Source of the DNA: Tubiluchus corallicola
Taxonomy: Eukaryota > Priapulida > Priapulimorpha > Priapulimorphida > Tubiluchidae
Reading direction: 5' to 3'
Assembly: GCA_030141605.1 (NCBI GenBank)
Contig: JAQGDQ010002383.1
Coordinates: 193,001 to 257,000 of the forward strand
Length of the DNA: 64,000 nucleotides
The notes beneath the pieces were generated by a model. The model was given only the letters and a program-made list of their open reading frames with translations, did no database searches and was not told the origin of the DNA. Positions within the stretch are counted from its first letter, which is position 1. Every line of letters begins with the position of its first letter. A program made the position numbers and the translations under genes. This document shows, one piece after another, positions 11,081 through 24,562 of the stretch.

Positions 11081-14000
11081 ACTATAATTTCATGCGTTGC
11101 AGGTAGAAATTACATTAAAAACATTTTGAACGATCGCTTTTTATTTGTTTCTTCAAAATCTCGACTTTCATACTAAGTCTTCACAGGTGACAAACAAATT
11201 AGCTCAATGCAAGAGACGTTGTTTTTCTTATATTAGTTTCTAGCAAATGTCTTAGCACAGAAAGTTCTTCGCTGGTACATGCATTTCGCCATTTGCTAGT
11301 TAGATGGACGGAAGCCAATAGCGTCTGCATCTGTGAACACGTTGCAGAAAAAATACAGGCGCCGTATCTCCCGTTTTTAAATTTATAATTTCCCGAGTTT
11401 TTTGTGTATTACACCGAATGTTGCACTGTACTTCAAGTTTCGCTTTTGCAAACATGTGCAACACGCTCATGGAATGTTTGTGCTGTTGAAAATTATGTTC
11501 AATCATGAAATCATCACTAGCTGGGCTTGCCAGTCGTTAATTAACTTTTTAACCTATTATTTAATTGCCAGAAATACTTTTGCGTAATTATAGGTGCTAA
11601 AGCATATATTTACTGCACTTCAAAAAGTGAGGTAGACTGCGAAAAATAATCCTGTTTTCCTTGACAGAGCGCATTTATTAATTGATTGCAACTTGCAAGC
11701 TTTACTTAGCCCTGTCCTGAAAGCTTCAAATAAACATTTCTTCTCTCATTCAAGCTGATTTCTGTCAATAGCACTACGAATTACATCCTACTGGATTCAA
11801 TTTAGCAAAGTTTAATGCCATCTGTTTCTACTTCGCACTGTAATTATGCTGTAAACAGGATTTACTATTGGATTTTACAGTGGACTGTAATGCCTCCTCT
11901 AACCATTCCAAACCGAGCATGTTGATTCACGTGCACATGTACCCCTCCTTCACAAATCCTACTATACATAAAAATTCGTTGGATTTGTGTTTTCGTTTGG
12001 TAAGATTAGAAAAGTTAAAGGGAAAAATTTGAAACCGTTTTTAGCAAAATTTCTTCATTGTACTGATAAAAATATTCTAGTGGCTTCTTACTAAAACATA
12101 AGACCTGGAGCAAGAGATTTATTACAAACAGGAAAAAAATAGCCACTCAAATGCCATTTATAGGTAGGTAGGTAGGCAGGCAGGCAGGCAGGTAGGTAGG
12201 TAGCTAGGTGGGAGATAGGCAGGCAGGCAGGCAGGTAGGTAGGCAGGTAGGTAGGTAGGCATATTCTGCGTAAAAAGACTTTTTTACATGAAGTTTTTGC
12301 TTCACCTTTTGTTGATCATTTATTGCTGCTTCACCGACCACTTTATTTCTGCTTCCTCGGGCATTTTACTACTCCCTCATGGGCCACTTTTTTACTGCTT
12401 CATGGACCATTTTATTGCTGCCTCATGGACCACTTTATTGCTGCATCAAGGACCACTTTGTTTCTGCGTCATAGTGTCTTTGCCTAACCACGTGTCGGCT
12501 GAAATTCGTTTGTTCTTGTCCTGACTGACCGCTCAATGTTTACTTTACTCCCACAGTAACTTTTAGTACCCAAATCAAATGTCAAATTCACGAACTGGAA
12601 CAATTATCTCGATGGGCTTCTTAAAAAAACAATTTCTATAACAGCTAGGACAGGGATCAATTGAGAAGTTAATGTGTGCTTAGCGACCGAAATTAAATAA
12701 CGCCGAGCCAGGGCAGGAAATGGAGGAGCGACCGCCAAAACTTTTTCTTTTACGTTTTATCTGCCATGCTACTCGTTGAGTGACAATATATATCTAGCCG
12801 AAGTTCCGAATTTGTGTAAGACACTACCATCTGAAAGTCCAGCGAGGATTGTCCGCACTAAAGAGATGTCCCCAACAATCGACATAATAGGTGAGTTCTG
12901 CAGTTGATCGCTGGATTCATTCATGCTGGATATCACCTAGCAGTAACTGAACTTCATAAAAAGAGGGTTAATTAATACTAACGGAAGTAAACTGAAAAAT
13001 CATACAAAAGCGGCCATATCAATTACCCCATTACTGAAACACATTTCAGCAAAGCGCTACTTTATTGGCATTGTGATCGGTTTCAGTGAAAGTGTTTCGG
13101 CATCAAACACAGTGCAATGCGTTGACCTTGTTTACTCGGACAAATGTAATCAGTAAATGGAGTGTAAATTATTCTGCAGTATGTGGCGTTATATAGTCAA
13201 CCGCCATAAAGTTAATGCACTGCATATAAAGAAGCCAAGCAAACTGTATTGGAATGATACTGATACATAGTAAAAGCATGTTGTTCTAATCGTATGCAAA
13301 CAGGGCATTACGATTTTCGTGACACCGTTTACTTCGAAACGAAACGCGACTACGAAACGATTTCCGAACGTCTTTTCGTTCCCATCTCTTCAGTGAATCT
13401 AAGGAAACATTCTAAGAGATAAAACGATATAAAATTAATGGCTGCTTATGCAGAATACATTGCCTTACCCATTTTTTCTAGATAATGAATGACAACTGGT
13501 GCTTGACACTTCAGCAATTCAACAATTCATTAATTTTATGTCGGTTGTTCCTTTCAATTTATTCCTGGATTCACTGAAAAAAGGGAACGAAAACGGGATC
13601 TTCTGAAATGCAATAAGCTGTACAAAGAAAGTTATGATGCTCTGGTTGTATTGGATGAAAATATTGTTCAAATCGGGCAAACAAAGAAACAATTTATGTG
13701 TTACCTACAGTTTGTTGTAGATAACTCTTGTACTATTGTATTTTACATAGCACGAGGCCTCGTGACATGCGTAGCAGATATCTAACTACTTTGTCCATCC
13801 CCGTAGATCAGTGTTTTTTGCCCCATACATCTTTTTCACCATATGTTCTGTTATCATTCCTACTAGGTCTTTCCAAAATGGTCTAATTTCTTAGCGTATT
13901 ACCCCCTGGAAACATTTTAATAATATGTCAGGATGTTGCACCTTTTACACCTTTTTAAGCTTACCTGATTCTGCACGTTGCAGATTTACTTGATTGGTTT

Positions 14001-15749
14001 TTATAACAGATTTTTACAAATACAGCAGTAATAGAAAAACTGAAATGAAGTCGTGTAAATTAACGCTTGAAATTCAACAGTACGCTGTCCTGTAGCACAA
14101 TTTGTAAAATTCTAGTTTGCTGATCAATATTCAAAACTCCCACCTGTTGAGAACCACTCCTGCAGATACAGAGTTGTGGATCATGCACATGCGCATGCGC
14201 CTGCAATAAGTCAATGGTACCCTCCTGAATTGTTCAAATAAACCAGAAGTCGGTGGATATAGAGGCCAAAGAGAAGGGCATAACAGCCTCGTTGGCTATT
14301 CCGAATTATAAGTCTTCACGCGTGGTGCTTTCAACTTGCAAACTTCTCCGTTTGGTCCGTTAAATACCCCCCCCCTTTATATCTTAATACATTTCTTGTA
14401 ATAGCGAGGTTATTAGCCCGTAGTAGGCCCAGTTGGGAACTGCAAGACTAATCAACTCTTTGGATAAGAAATTGCCAGTATTTACCCTTCAATAGTAACT
14501 CCTACCATCTACCATTAATCAATTTCTCATTGATTAAAATGTTTCCCACATAAGAAAGTAAGCGCCATGAGACTAATCAAAATGACCTGAACTGAAAGTA
14601 CACTTTCACGTTCACCCGGCACTAGACTATCTAGATACCAGACCACCATTGACCACTGAACAGCCTCCAGGTTCATCAACGTCTACTAAAAGTTGGATAT
14701 TAATGATGAAGCCAAATAGCCTTGCATTTCGATGTAAAAAAGTCAAATGTAAATTTTGCTGCACGTTGTGATATTTCAGGAAAGTTCGCTTAAGCTTTAA
14801 TTAAGGTAATGTTTAAGTAAATCTGAGCATTTCTTCAAACTGCAATTAAGATTGCGCCAACATGACATTCAGTTAACCGCCTTAACTGGTAAAATCCTAA
14901 CTAAAGCAAGAGATTACTATAATTAAGATTTCCAATTGGAAAATGGTTTATAAAAGGAAATAAGACTTAATTTACCGTCAGACAAATTCTATGCAGGAAA
15001 ATCTTCAGTGACTTACTAGACTAGAAGAAAATGTGCTTCTGTAAAGTTCTATGGGAGACATTTATGACATCTATTTCAGGGTTGTTAGATCTAAAAATCC
15101 ATTTCTATTAGCTTCCTTTAAAAATGCCAGTCTTTTTGGGTCTAGTGGAACTTTTTCAGATTCCGCAAAATCGAATTGATAAAAATAATGTTTTTATAAT
15201 AATTATTAAGGCAAATCAGTTAATGTTTGTGTGGCGGTTATTGCGTGAAGTGAAAGTAACAGAAATGGATCCTCCCAGTCATAGTCCTAACTACTCTGGA
15301 ATGGATGTTATAATCGTTTCTCGATGTTAATTTTCTGTGAATTTCATTTAGCTTATATGTTTGTGCAAAAAACTTAATGGCCATTTTGTTTTTTCTTTGC
15401 AACCGAAAGGCCTGTGGTTCGAATCCAGACTGCATCCGACTTTTTCACATTTGCTGTCGGATAGATTGGTTTGAAAAATTCAATAATTATTTGTTTATTC
15501 ATCAATAATCTGTTAGCATTAAGCGACCTCGGAATTCTGCTCCTATCGAACCTAAGTAGATATGGACGTAAAGATAAACGTGTGGGCGGAACATAATTTC
15601 GACAGGCAGACAGACAAGCGGGCAGGCAAACAGATAAATAAATAGATAGCCTAACAGACGAAGTAGTTAAAACGAATTAGTTACATGTAATTAAGTAATT
15701 AGTAACGAGGTCTATATGATCATTGCAACCTGCATCTTTATGATTTATA
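11081..15749. other. Gene-free stretch
   Basis: No supported gene over 4.7 kb. It holds the GGTA/GGCA array at 12,161, an imperfect inverted repeat (13,366-13,402 with 13,566-13,602, both around GGGAACGAAAA), a C10 run near 14,370, and an exact RNA polymerase III B-box (GGTTCGAATCC) at 15,416 that lacks an A-box at the expected distance. Confidence 0.5.
12161..12260. repeat. GGTA/GGCA tetranucleotide array
   Basis: About 100 bp of TAGG and CAGG units in alternating blocks. Confidence 0.9.
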
Positions 15750-16157
15750 TTTAGTAATCGAATGTGGAAACTTTTCCAAGTCTATAATTCTGAATGCTGC
15801 AAGAAGAAATTATTGAAGTCTCGTAATCTAATCTATCTCTACACTTTAACAAGTTTAAAAATTACGACGAAAGAGTTAAGATCGGTTTAGTAATCGAATG
15901 TGGAAATTTTTCCAAGTCTATAATTCTGAATGCTGTAAGAAGAAATTATTGAAGTCTCGTAACCTAATCTATCTCTACACTTTAACAAGTTTAAAAATTA
16001 CGACGAAAGAGTTAAGATCGGTTTAGTAATCGAATGTGGAAACTTTTCCAAGTCTATAATTCTGAATGCTGTAAGAAGAAATTATTGAAGTCTCGTAACC
16101 TAATCTATCTCTACACTTTAACAAGTTTAAAAATTACTACGAAAGAGTTAAGATCGG
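15750..16157. repeat. Three tandem copies of a 136-bp unit
   Basis: Units start at 15,750, 15,886 and 16,022, each opening TTTAGTAATCGAATGTGG and closing near AAGATCGG. The spacing is exactly 136 bp and the copies differ at only a few positions. The unit is AT-rich and non-coding. Confidence 0.97.
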
Positions 16158-17894
16158 TACCAATGCGCAAGCTAATAATTCGTAAGCAAACTGTTAATGC
16201 GTCGACTTCATGAATTCTTAACTTATTTCATGTTTTCCCTATAATCATCGTCATTTACGTCCAGCTTATATACAAATTTAATGTACATTTATTCTCTTGG
16301 GAAATTTGGGTTACTTGCACCTATAATACCCGATAACATTTGGGTTCTTCACAGCTATCATTACAGAGTCTTCGTAAATACTGTATGAAAAATTAACGAA
16401 GATTACGCTGTCTCTATTTCGTGTAATTATTTCGTTAAACACCTCTAAGGCTATAACGCCGCATAAGAATATTAAGTGACATCTTCAGTCATTTCTAAAT
16501 TACCAAAACTTTAGCAGTAAATTAGAATAGAGTCGGAATTTGTTTAAAATTAACATAAATTGCATTTACTTGAATTTAATTACGTTATATTTCATTCCGT
16601 TCGTTACGTTACGTTCCGTGTTGTCATATCACGTACACACGCTACATTATGTAGCATTACCGGTACAGCAAAGCATTTTTTTAGAATTTTGACGGCAAAC
16701 TTGCCTACTGCTGACTGTGCACGTTTGTGTGTAACTGCACAGATCTAAATCTCATCAGAGCTTTGAGCTAACTGCATGTGCAAGAACAACATGATGCAGC
16801 AACATAACATTAAATTCTGTTCTATTCGTCACTTTCGTTGTGTACAATATGATACAATCTCTATTAATAATAACTGTGCGATAATTACTTTTTCGCGTGA
16901 TAAATGAATTTTTTGTTGGACGTGCTGAATCTCTCGTCTAAGAATTCCTCTTTATTTTGTTTCGTTGTTTCCATGGTGTGTCCACACTATTCAGGGTACA
17001 GGGCGTAATCTCTTCTGCGAGATATGATCGTCTCCAAAGCGCATCCGTCTTCTAAGCGTTCTGATGGATAACATTTTTTACTTTCTTTTACTCTTTCTCG
17101 TGTAGTTTTGTTTCCATTCCTCTTCTTTTTGTTGAGTCCATAGCCACAATGTACATTTGTTCAAATAACCCATTAGCACTTTTGCATCATTTGACTAAAT
17201 AATTTCTTGTAGTGGCATAGTTCACTTTGTCGTAACATATTCAAGCATATTCTCAGTAGTATCATCTTCATTTTTATACACTGGACTCTCGTCTTCTTTG
17301 AACTGACTGTTCTAATACTTCTTGAGTAGCAACATATTTAATTTAATTTTTATCAACACCCCTTCTAGTGCTATTCCTAGACAGCTTATGATAGCTGATT
17401 ACGTAATTAACAGCAGAGCTGTGGCAATACGATATTAATAACAGTAACTCCATACAATTTTTTATTTTGCCAAGTTTATAAGGTACAAATTTTAAATACC
17501 TTGACTTTGTTTTAACCCCTCCTGTCCTAACCAGATCTTTCACCTATAGTGTCGTATTAGTCATCGCCTCTATATTGTGTAATAGGCTTGTAAATAGCGC
17601 CAATAAAAGCAATATTCCGAAGAACATCAGTCCCTAATTATTGTATTGCGTTACTAATATTACATACGTTATTGTCAACTGCTGTGCAGTTAATTATGCA
17701 GTAAACCATAGTGGCATGGTTATATACAGTCTATAGATACAATATAAGTGCACAGTATATGTTTTTACAACGACCTCTATGGCGATAACCACAAAAGCGG
17801 TAACAGTATCAACAAGAATACTGAAGGTGACAAATATAGCGACAACGGAAACTACAAGGACAAGAGCAACAAAACCAATAACATAAACCGTTGC
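16158..17894. other. Gene-free stretch
   Basis: AT-rich, with no supported gene, RNA gene or clear repeat. Confidence 0.4.
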
Positions 17895-18077
17895 ACAACA
17901 ACAACAACAACAACGACGACAACAACAACAACAACAGCAAAAGCAATAGCGGCAACAGCAACGGCAACAACAGCAGCAGCAGTAGCAACAACGATGACGA
18001 CGACAACAACAACAACATGGTTGCACTAGGAGCACCAAAGACAATGATTGTGATGACAGCAATAGCAACAACAGCTA

Positions 18078-18109
<32 letters not shown>

Positions 18110-18115
18110 ACAACA
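17895..18115. repeat. CAA/ACG/CAG trinucleotide array
   Basis: A long imperfect trinucleotide array (CAA with ACG, CAG and GCA variants). The long open frames across it on both strands (Asn/Thr-rich and Leu/Cys-rich) result from stop-free trinucleotide repeats. Confidence 0.9.
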
Positions 18116-18872
18116 AAACGGCTGCAGCAGGAGTAGAAGAAAAAAGAAAAAGAAAAATTAATACCGCCATGGATTGTTGACGCTTTAAAAATAGGCAGCT
18201 TTACCATCACCAACATGAAGACAGCGAGGATGTTTATAATAGATCCTGGTGTTTATTTGACTCCACCTAATTTGTCTGAAGTTAATGGCTCTAATGCAAT
18301 TGACACCAAGCGTAAATGAGGGGAGTGCACTGAAAGTGTGTGTGCTCGTTTAGAAATGGCTTGCATTGTGGTTTGAATGAAAAACAAAAGCAAGAAATGA
18401 AGCAAATAAAACGCTTTTTGCAAACAAGGAAAATGCGTTACAAGGTTTTCTGAGAAACATGTATTGTGTTTTAAAACATAGTACATAGATAAATAGTTAA
18501 ACCACAGCCCAAGTTTGGAACACTTGCTTAAACATGCATAATGCGCGTTTGGCAAACTTTGTGAACAAATGCAGCTTGTAACTCTAGTGACGCATCTGCT
18601 AAAATTATTACTGAACTAGAAAAAGAGCGAGACCACTTTTAATGATTGCCTAATGCAGTCATCTCATTAGGTGCCAAAGGTTTCGTTTAGTACTGACCGT
18701 CTCTCGGCTTGTGTGATAGCTTGTGTTATACTACAACGAACTCTTCTTCAAATAAACAAAACCTAACTAAGCCCTGGAGTCACCCAATGGTGTCCAGTTT
18801 TAGTGGAAGTATTGGATAACGGCGCCAAAGCCATTTGCTGGAATCTTTGAACTTGTAGTAAACTTAGCCGTA

Positions 18873-19077
18873 ACAAATGATACTGAAGCTTGGCACATAT
18901 ATACTTCGGACTACGTAAAAAATGTTGCATGTTGCCAAAAAACTGTTGTAATTGACGGTACAGATAGCCCTGAGTACAGATAGTACAAATGATACTGAAG
19001 CTTGGCACATTTGTACATCGGACTACGTAAAAAATGTAGCATGTTGCCAAAAAACTGTTGTAATTGACGGTACAGAT
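18873..19077. repeat. Tandem duplication with 112-bp period
   Basis: ACAAATGATACTGAAGC starts at 18,873 and again at 18,985. The two units stay closely similar through TAATTGACGGTACAGAT. Confidence 0.9.
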
Positions 19078-20309
19078 TGTTCAATACAAAAACAGAATTA
19101 TAACTTTCACTGATTAGTTAAAATGATCAGAGGTTTCATGTGACCAGCCATATCGAAAATATAGTTCCCAACAAAATAAAATTTACTGTGTTGATGTAAA
19201 TAGTCCACAAAGTTGCTCTTCGTGAATTCAAAATACTTTGATAGTAAACCGACGCCTCTGAAGCTCCTTCCCAGGGGATTTCCTTTTATAATGAGGTTCT
19301 GTTTCCATATTAAGACCGCCTCTACCTGCCATTACGGGAAGGACAGTGCGATGAAATATGTTAGGTGGCGCAAAAAACGTGCCGATACTTTGATCACGGA
19401 ATCGCTTGAAAGTTACCACACAGATGGTACAGACGTTTGTGTGATAATATCAGAAATTTTTGGTCATTCATATAATTATAATTTTTCCAAAGATACAAAA
19501 GTCTGAAAACAGGAAGTCAAAAAAGTAAATACCGGAAAAAATTGTGTTACTGTTGTTAAACTTACCGACAATGCTCTACGTGTCCACCATTTAGCTGCAA
19601 ACTAAACGAAGGCGTTCCTTCCGACAGCTGACACAATTTCTACCTTCTTTAATTAAGGGGTACTTGATCCCACCTGCTCAACAATTTTTGCTCTTAGTTT
19701 CTCTGAATCAAACGGCTCTGTATGACCGTCGCATACGCTGGAAATTCAAGATACTTTAGTTTAGTTCAGGATTAAGTTTAATTTTTTTATTTGACAGCAA
19801 ATCCTTATCAATATTTTACTATAGCCCAGGATGTAAAATGAGCTAACATTGTTCTGGCATTTAAATATTTGACGTACAAAAGATTTTCGGCCATGGCTTA
19901 AAACTATACACTTGCAACTCTCACAACCAAAAGTCAATGCATTGTAGTACCAAGCTGTTAAACTTCATCTTTGTAGAGAACCTGCTTCTACTGTACTGTA
20001 GTTTAAATTTTGGTATTTTTCTGCGCCAGCAGATGAAAAAGACATTTGAAATTGTTCACTTGGCTGAAATTAAGGTTTTGGAAATTGAAGAGCTACTGTT
20101 GAAGAGAAGGATCAAGCCAAAGAACTGGATAAGGATGTTGCTGAATATGACAATTAAAAGAATCAAATTTATCTATTGCTGCCTTCATTGATAACAACTG
20201 GGTTACCATCTGAGAATTTGCTGTTTGCAACAAACTGTAAACATTAATTACAAAGGGAAATGACAGGTCGGCAACTAGAAGTTTTTTACACATGGAGTTC
20301 ATACATGGT

Positions 20310-20583
<274 letters not shown>

Positions 20584-20944
20584 GATGGAGAGAGTAAGTG
20601 TTTACTGAATATTTGCTGTGCAATTTAGTGAATAATTTATAGCATAACGAGTAGTATACCAGCAATTACAACGTCACTTAGCTTGGTTGGATCATTAATC
20701 TCCAATCTGCAACAACTATTATATGCGAGATTATGCCAAGTAAACAGCAATCATAGGGCTATAAATGAAGACTGTGTGAACATAATGGTAAAACCAACGC
20801 ACTCATCCAGAACATTTAGCTGAATTGCTTGACCAAAAGTTCCTTTGGTTTAAATTGAAGTACTAAAATACCGATAAGAAACGGCAAAAGGAAAAAATCC
20901 ATAGTAATTATTTAGGTAAGTTGACTGCTGCTGCATGTGCAAAC

Positions 20945-21010
20945 GATAACGACAACAATAACAACAAGAGCAGCAATAACAACAACAGCAGCAACAACAA
21001 CATCAACAAC
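20945..21010. repeat. CAA/AAT trinucleotide array
   Basis: Short imperfect ACAACAATA-type array, similar in composition to the SINE tails at 21.95 kb. Confidence 0.75.
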
Positions 21011-21947
21011 CTTGAAGTCAACATTTAACACTATACGTAGATAACAATGATCATTCATCTTTACATTTGAATCTGACTTTCACTCAAATTACAGACTTGC
21101 AGTATAATTATTTTCCCATTGTGCTTCTGTGAGAATGACCTTTATTATGATTTTTAGTTCTACTACTGACAATTCTTTTAATCACTGCCATGCCTCAGGT
21201 GTCATGATTAAACGATGACTCGCTCGCTTTACCATACAATCAGGTCTGTCACAGAAACGTGATCTTTTACACAAGTGTGGTAATTTAAAATAATCAGTGC
21301 GTTCAGATGAAAGTATTAAACTTCAGGTGTAGGGTTGATGAAAGGAGAGTGAAACAAAGCGTTATAATATTGTGAACATCGTGTAGTAAATCGTACTGAA
21401 TGCAGCTGATATTCTAGCTGCCGTTGGTGTTAAAAATTTAAACAGCATAATTAAAAATGGTGGCTGAATAAGGTCATGGGGCGTTAGTGGCAATGATGGT
21501 GTTGTTGGCGTTGATGTTTGTGTTAGTTGCGGTGCCACATGGCAGTGCATATTGATTATGAGAGTGATGATGATGACGACGACGACGACAATGATGATAA
21601 CTTTAGGATGTTTCGGAACTTGCAGTGTGACTACAACCGACGAGTATTGACAACTGACTGCTTTATCGACGTTTGGTTAAGCGACGTATCGACTCTTCAG
21701 TTAGTTTTTTAAATTTTGCAAAATACGGTCGCGTCTCTGAATTCAAATGAGATCTGCATCAGAAGTGTCTGAGCTTCACAAAAATGATAATTTTATTTCT
21801 ATGATTGTCTACAGCACACCCACACACAGAGGAGCAAAAACTTTAATGGTTCCCAGTTTATTTCACTTACACGTGCCTAGAAGTATATACAGCTCAGTTG
21901 CTCATTGTCCCAATGGTTGACTATATTTTTAGCAGGAAACTGCAAAC

Positions 21948-22191
21948 TGCAACAACAACAATAGCAACGGTAGTAACAACAAAAATAACAACAACAACGA
22001 TAAAACAACAATAACGACAACAGCCGCAGCCCTTGCTATGAAACTAGCGTTTTTTTATAATTTGACAATAGTGCAAGTGTCAACGGGCAGAATCTATTTA
22101 ATTTAGATGGTTGTGGCAAAAAGAGAGCCTGATTTATCACCAAGGTTACGCATCTAAGTTGAGGCACTAAATTGGCAGAGATATTTTAGAC
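21948..22191 (-). mobile_element. SINE copy, minus strand, 5'-truncated
   Basis: The core at 22,028-22,191 is the reverse complement of 23,219-23,384 (shared landmarks AAACTAGCGTTTTTTAT, TTTGACAATAGTGCAAGTGTC, GGTTGTGGCAA). The CAA-rich stretch at 21,948-22,027 corresponds to the simple tail of the plus-strand copy. The tRNA-like head of that copy is missing, so this one is 5'-truncated. Confidence 0.75.
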
Positions 22192-22269
22192 ATGTTCAAA
22201 TGTGAATGCGAATTTTCTTCAATCTTTTTACTTTACTGTTTTAAACATTTCAATAATTATTCTTGTCGT

Positions 22270-23026
22270 TAGGACCGGCTTTACCACCAGGCAAACTAGA
22301 CGGGTTGCCTAGGGCACCATTTTCTTAGAGGGGAGGGGCTCAAAATTCTGGAAGTGATTCCTTATTTTTAAGTTTAGTATAAGCAATAACATAGTGATTG
22401 ACACGTTACCAAGTTCTTGTCCACAGTTTATATTGTAGGCATAGGGCAGCAGCCAAAGTAACGACTCCTTTCCTTAACAGAAAAGTTCCTTGCATTAGCA
22501 TTTATCTAATCGTGGCAGATAGACTTGTAAGAGTCGAAGCTTTCAGTAGCATAATACACGAAACAAAAAGTAAAAGAAGCTGGTGGACAGTGAACAGCAA
22601 CAAAATCTTAAAAGAGAGTATTTACAACCAGACCAGAGTTATATGGTTGTGAAGATGATGATGCTAATGGAATGGACGTATGTGAAAAAGAGGAGTCAGA
22701 AGACTCAGTCACTGTTCTCTGATGATAAGGCTGAAGGAAAATCTAGCCATGAATATGAACATGAAGGCTGCGCGGCTGAAATTGTAGAAATATTGATTGC
22801 TCGTGAAGACCCAGGACGTACAATGATGTCAATTTCAAATGTAGTTGTAGAGTGGTAGTTAACTTCAGTTAATCAGTACACAATAATGTATAGGCCCAAC
22901 ACACAAGTACCATTAATACTTTAATATATACAACAAAAACACAATTTTGTAGTGGTTGTATGACGTATGTGTGGGGGATTAAAAATACTTTTGGCTAGGG
23001 CGTCAAATGACCTAGAACCCGCCCAA
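22270..23026. mobile_element. hAT-like non-autonomous transposon
   Basis: The left end TAGGACCGGCTTTACCACC, followed by GGGTTGCCTAGGGCACC, resembles known hAT termini (CAGGGCCGGCTTTA type); the right end contains GGCTAGGGCGTC and AACCCGCCC. The flanks match at 7 of 8 positions: CTTGTCGT at 22,262-22,269 and CTTGTCAT at 23,027-23,034, the 8-bp duplication size expected for hAT. The two open frames inside (22,398-22,858) have no transposase motif that I recognise. It lies between two opposite copies of one SINE. Confidence 0.7.
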
Positions 23027-23060
23027 CTTGTCATTAAAGCTGACACAAAATTAGCACTTT

Positions 23061-23385
23061 CAAGTGTGATGTATAGCCGAGTGGTCACGGACGGAATGAG
23101 CTGTTAGTGACCAAAATTAAGAATGGTCAGTCGAAGCTGGTCAGTTAAGGATGGGTGATCACCTGGTTCAATACTTGCTCGGGATAGTTTTGCGATATTG
23201 GTTGTTTTCCTCTTGTGGCTAAAATATCTCTGCAAATTTTTTTAGTGTGTCAACTTAGATGCGTAGCCTTGATGATGAATCAGGCTCTGATCTTGCCACA
23301 ACCATCTAAATTAAATATATTCCACCTTTTGACACTTGCACTATTGTCAAATCATAAAAAACGCTAGTTTTATAGCAGGGGCTGC

Positions 23386-23416
<31 letters not shown>

Positions 23417-23660
23417 TCTGCTGCTACCGTTTTCGCTGTTGTTGCTGCTATTGTTGTCTTATTTTATCGTTGTTGTTGTTATTGTTTTTGTTGTTATATC
23501 GTTGCTGCTGTTGTTTCTGTCGCTATCGTTGTCGTTGTCGTCGTCGTTCTTGTTGTTGTCATTGTCGTTACCATTGTCGCTGTCGCTGTTGTTGTTCCTG
23601 TTATTTTTTGCAATTACTGCTGTTGTTGTTGCCGTTGCTGTGATTTTCTGGAATTTGTGA
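23061..23660 (+). mobile_element. tRNA-derived SINE with trinucleotide tail
   Basis: The head carries an A-box match, TAGCCGAGTGG, and about 85 bp downstream a B-box-like GGTTCAATACT, as in RNA polymerase III promoters of tRNA genes; the A-box resembles Leu/Ser tRNAs. The body (to 23,384) is repeated in inverted orientation at 22,028-22,191. It ends in ~270 bp of GCT/GTT repeats, probably an expanded tail. Leu/Val-rich open frames over the tail are not genes. Confidence 0.7.
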
Positions 23661-24006
23661 GTAAATAAAAACCCGCCATTGCTTATGTGTAACTCCATTT
23701 TATACCAAACGTGCTCAGGTGTCACAGTTCTCTCATGTTCTCAATATTCCCATAGCGCACCTGCTAGTGTTTGTGTTGGACCATAAATCAAACTAATTAG
23801 CGCGATCGCAAATTATTAGCTAGCTACATTGCTTCTATGATGTGCTTAATTAGCTCCTATAGCTCATCTGTTGTATCTACAAATGCAAGATTGCATTATA
23901 ACTGATTATAGATAACAGCGTAGATGGATTTACAATCTGGAACAAAATGTACGTCATAAGCGAAAAGCTACATGGGAGCAAGAAAAGAAGAAAACATCAA
24001 GAGAAA

Positions 24007-24515
24007 AACTGCTTATTTATTTATTTATTCTATTTTAATCACACCCAATAGTAAAATAGAGTCTACAATAAAAACAATATAATATAAAACACGTTGGCAA
24101 AGAACATACAAATAAAATATTTACAAGAGTGTGGTAAAGACACAAAGATATTAACTGCTTACATGTGTCCGTTGTGTACAAGGAATTTATGCAAGTTAAC
24201 TTTATATAGGCGGTTTTTAAATAACTTAATATTTTATGCAGTTACGTGGGGTACACCATCAACATATGCAGGCAGTGAGTTCCAAATCGGTACAACACGA
24301 TTTGAGAAAAATTGACCAAATGATACTTTAGCTCTTCGACGCACGAAAAGCTTGTTTACTGTTAGGATAGTTGCTACAATTAAGTTTAAGTTTATTACAC
24401 ACCAAATGAGAAGTAAACAATATACATTAAGATACATACATATACATACAAACATATACATCATATAAAAACATGCTATACACATTAAATTACGTACATA
24501 CACAAAAAGCAGCAT
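24007..24515 (-). mobile_element. 5'-truncated LINE 3' end, copy A
   Basis: Minus-strand translation gives a typical C-terminus of a non-LTR reverse transcriptase: FFSNRVVPIWNSLP, then YKIKLFKNRLYKVNL and a stop after GHM. It is followed by a 3' UTR and an AAAT-type simple tail at 24,007-24,030. No catalytic region remains. It lies in tandem with copy B, which has homologous sequence about 400 bp away. Confidence 0.75.
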
Positions 24516-24562
24516 GATAATGAGGGGCGGTGTGGGGGAGACACGAAAAGCAAATGCTTCTT

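Noticed and set aside
15416-15426. tRNA gene from the exact B-box GGTTCGAATCC
   Set aside because: There is no A-box at a suitable distance and no cloverleaf; it may be chance or a SINE remnant.
17694-18216. Long open frames on both strands (Cys/Leu-rich and Asn/Thr-rich)
   Set aside because: They are readings of a CAA/ACG trinucleotide array; all compositions follow from the repeat.
22398-22858. Open frames inside the 22.27-23.03 kb element as a hAT transposase
   Set aside because: They are short, in different frames and without the hAT dimerisation or catalytic motifs.
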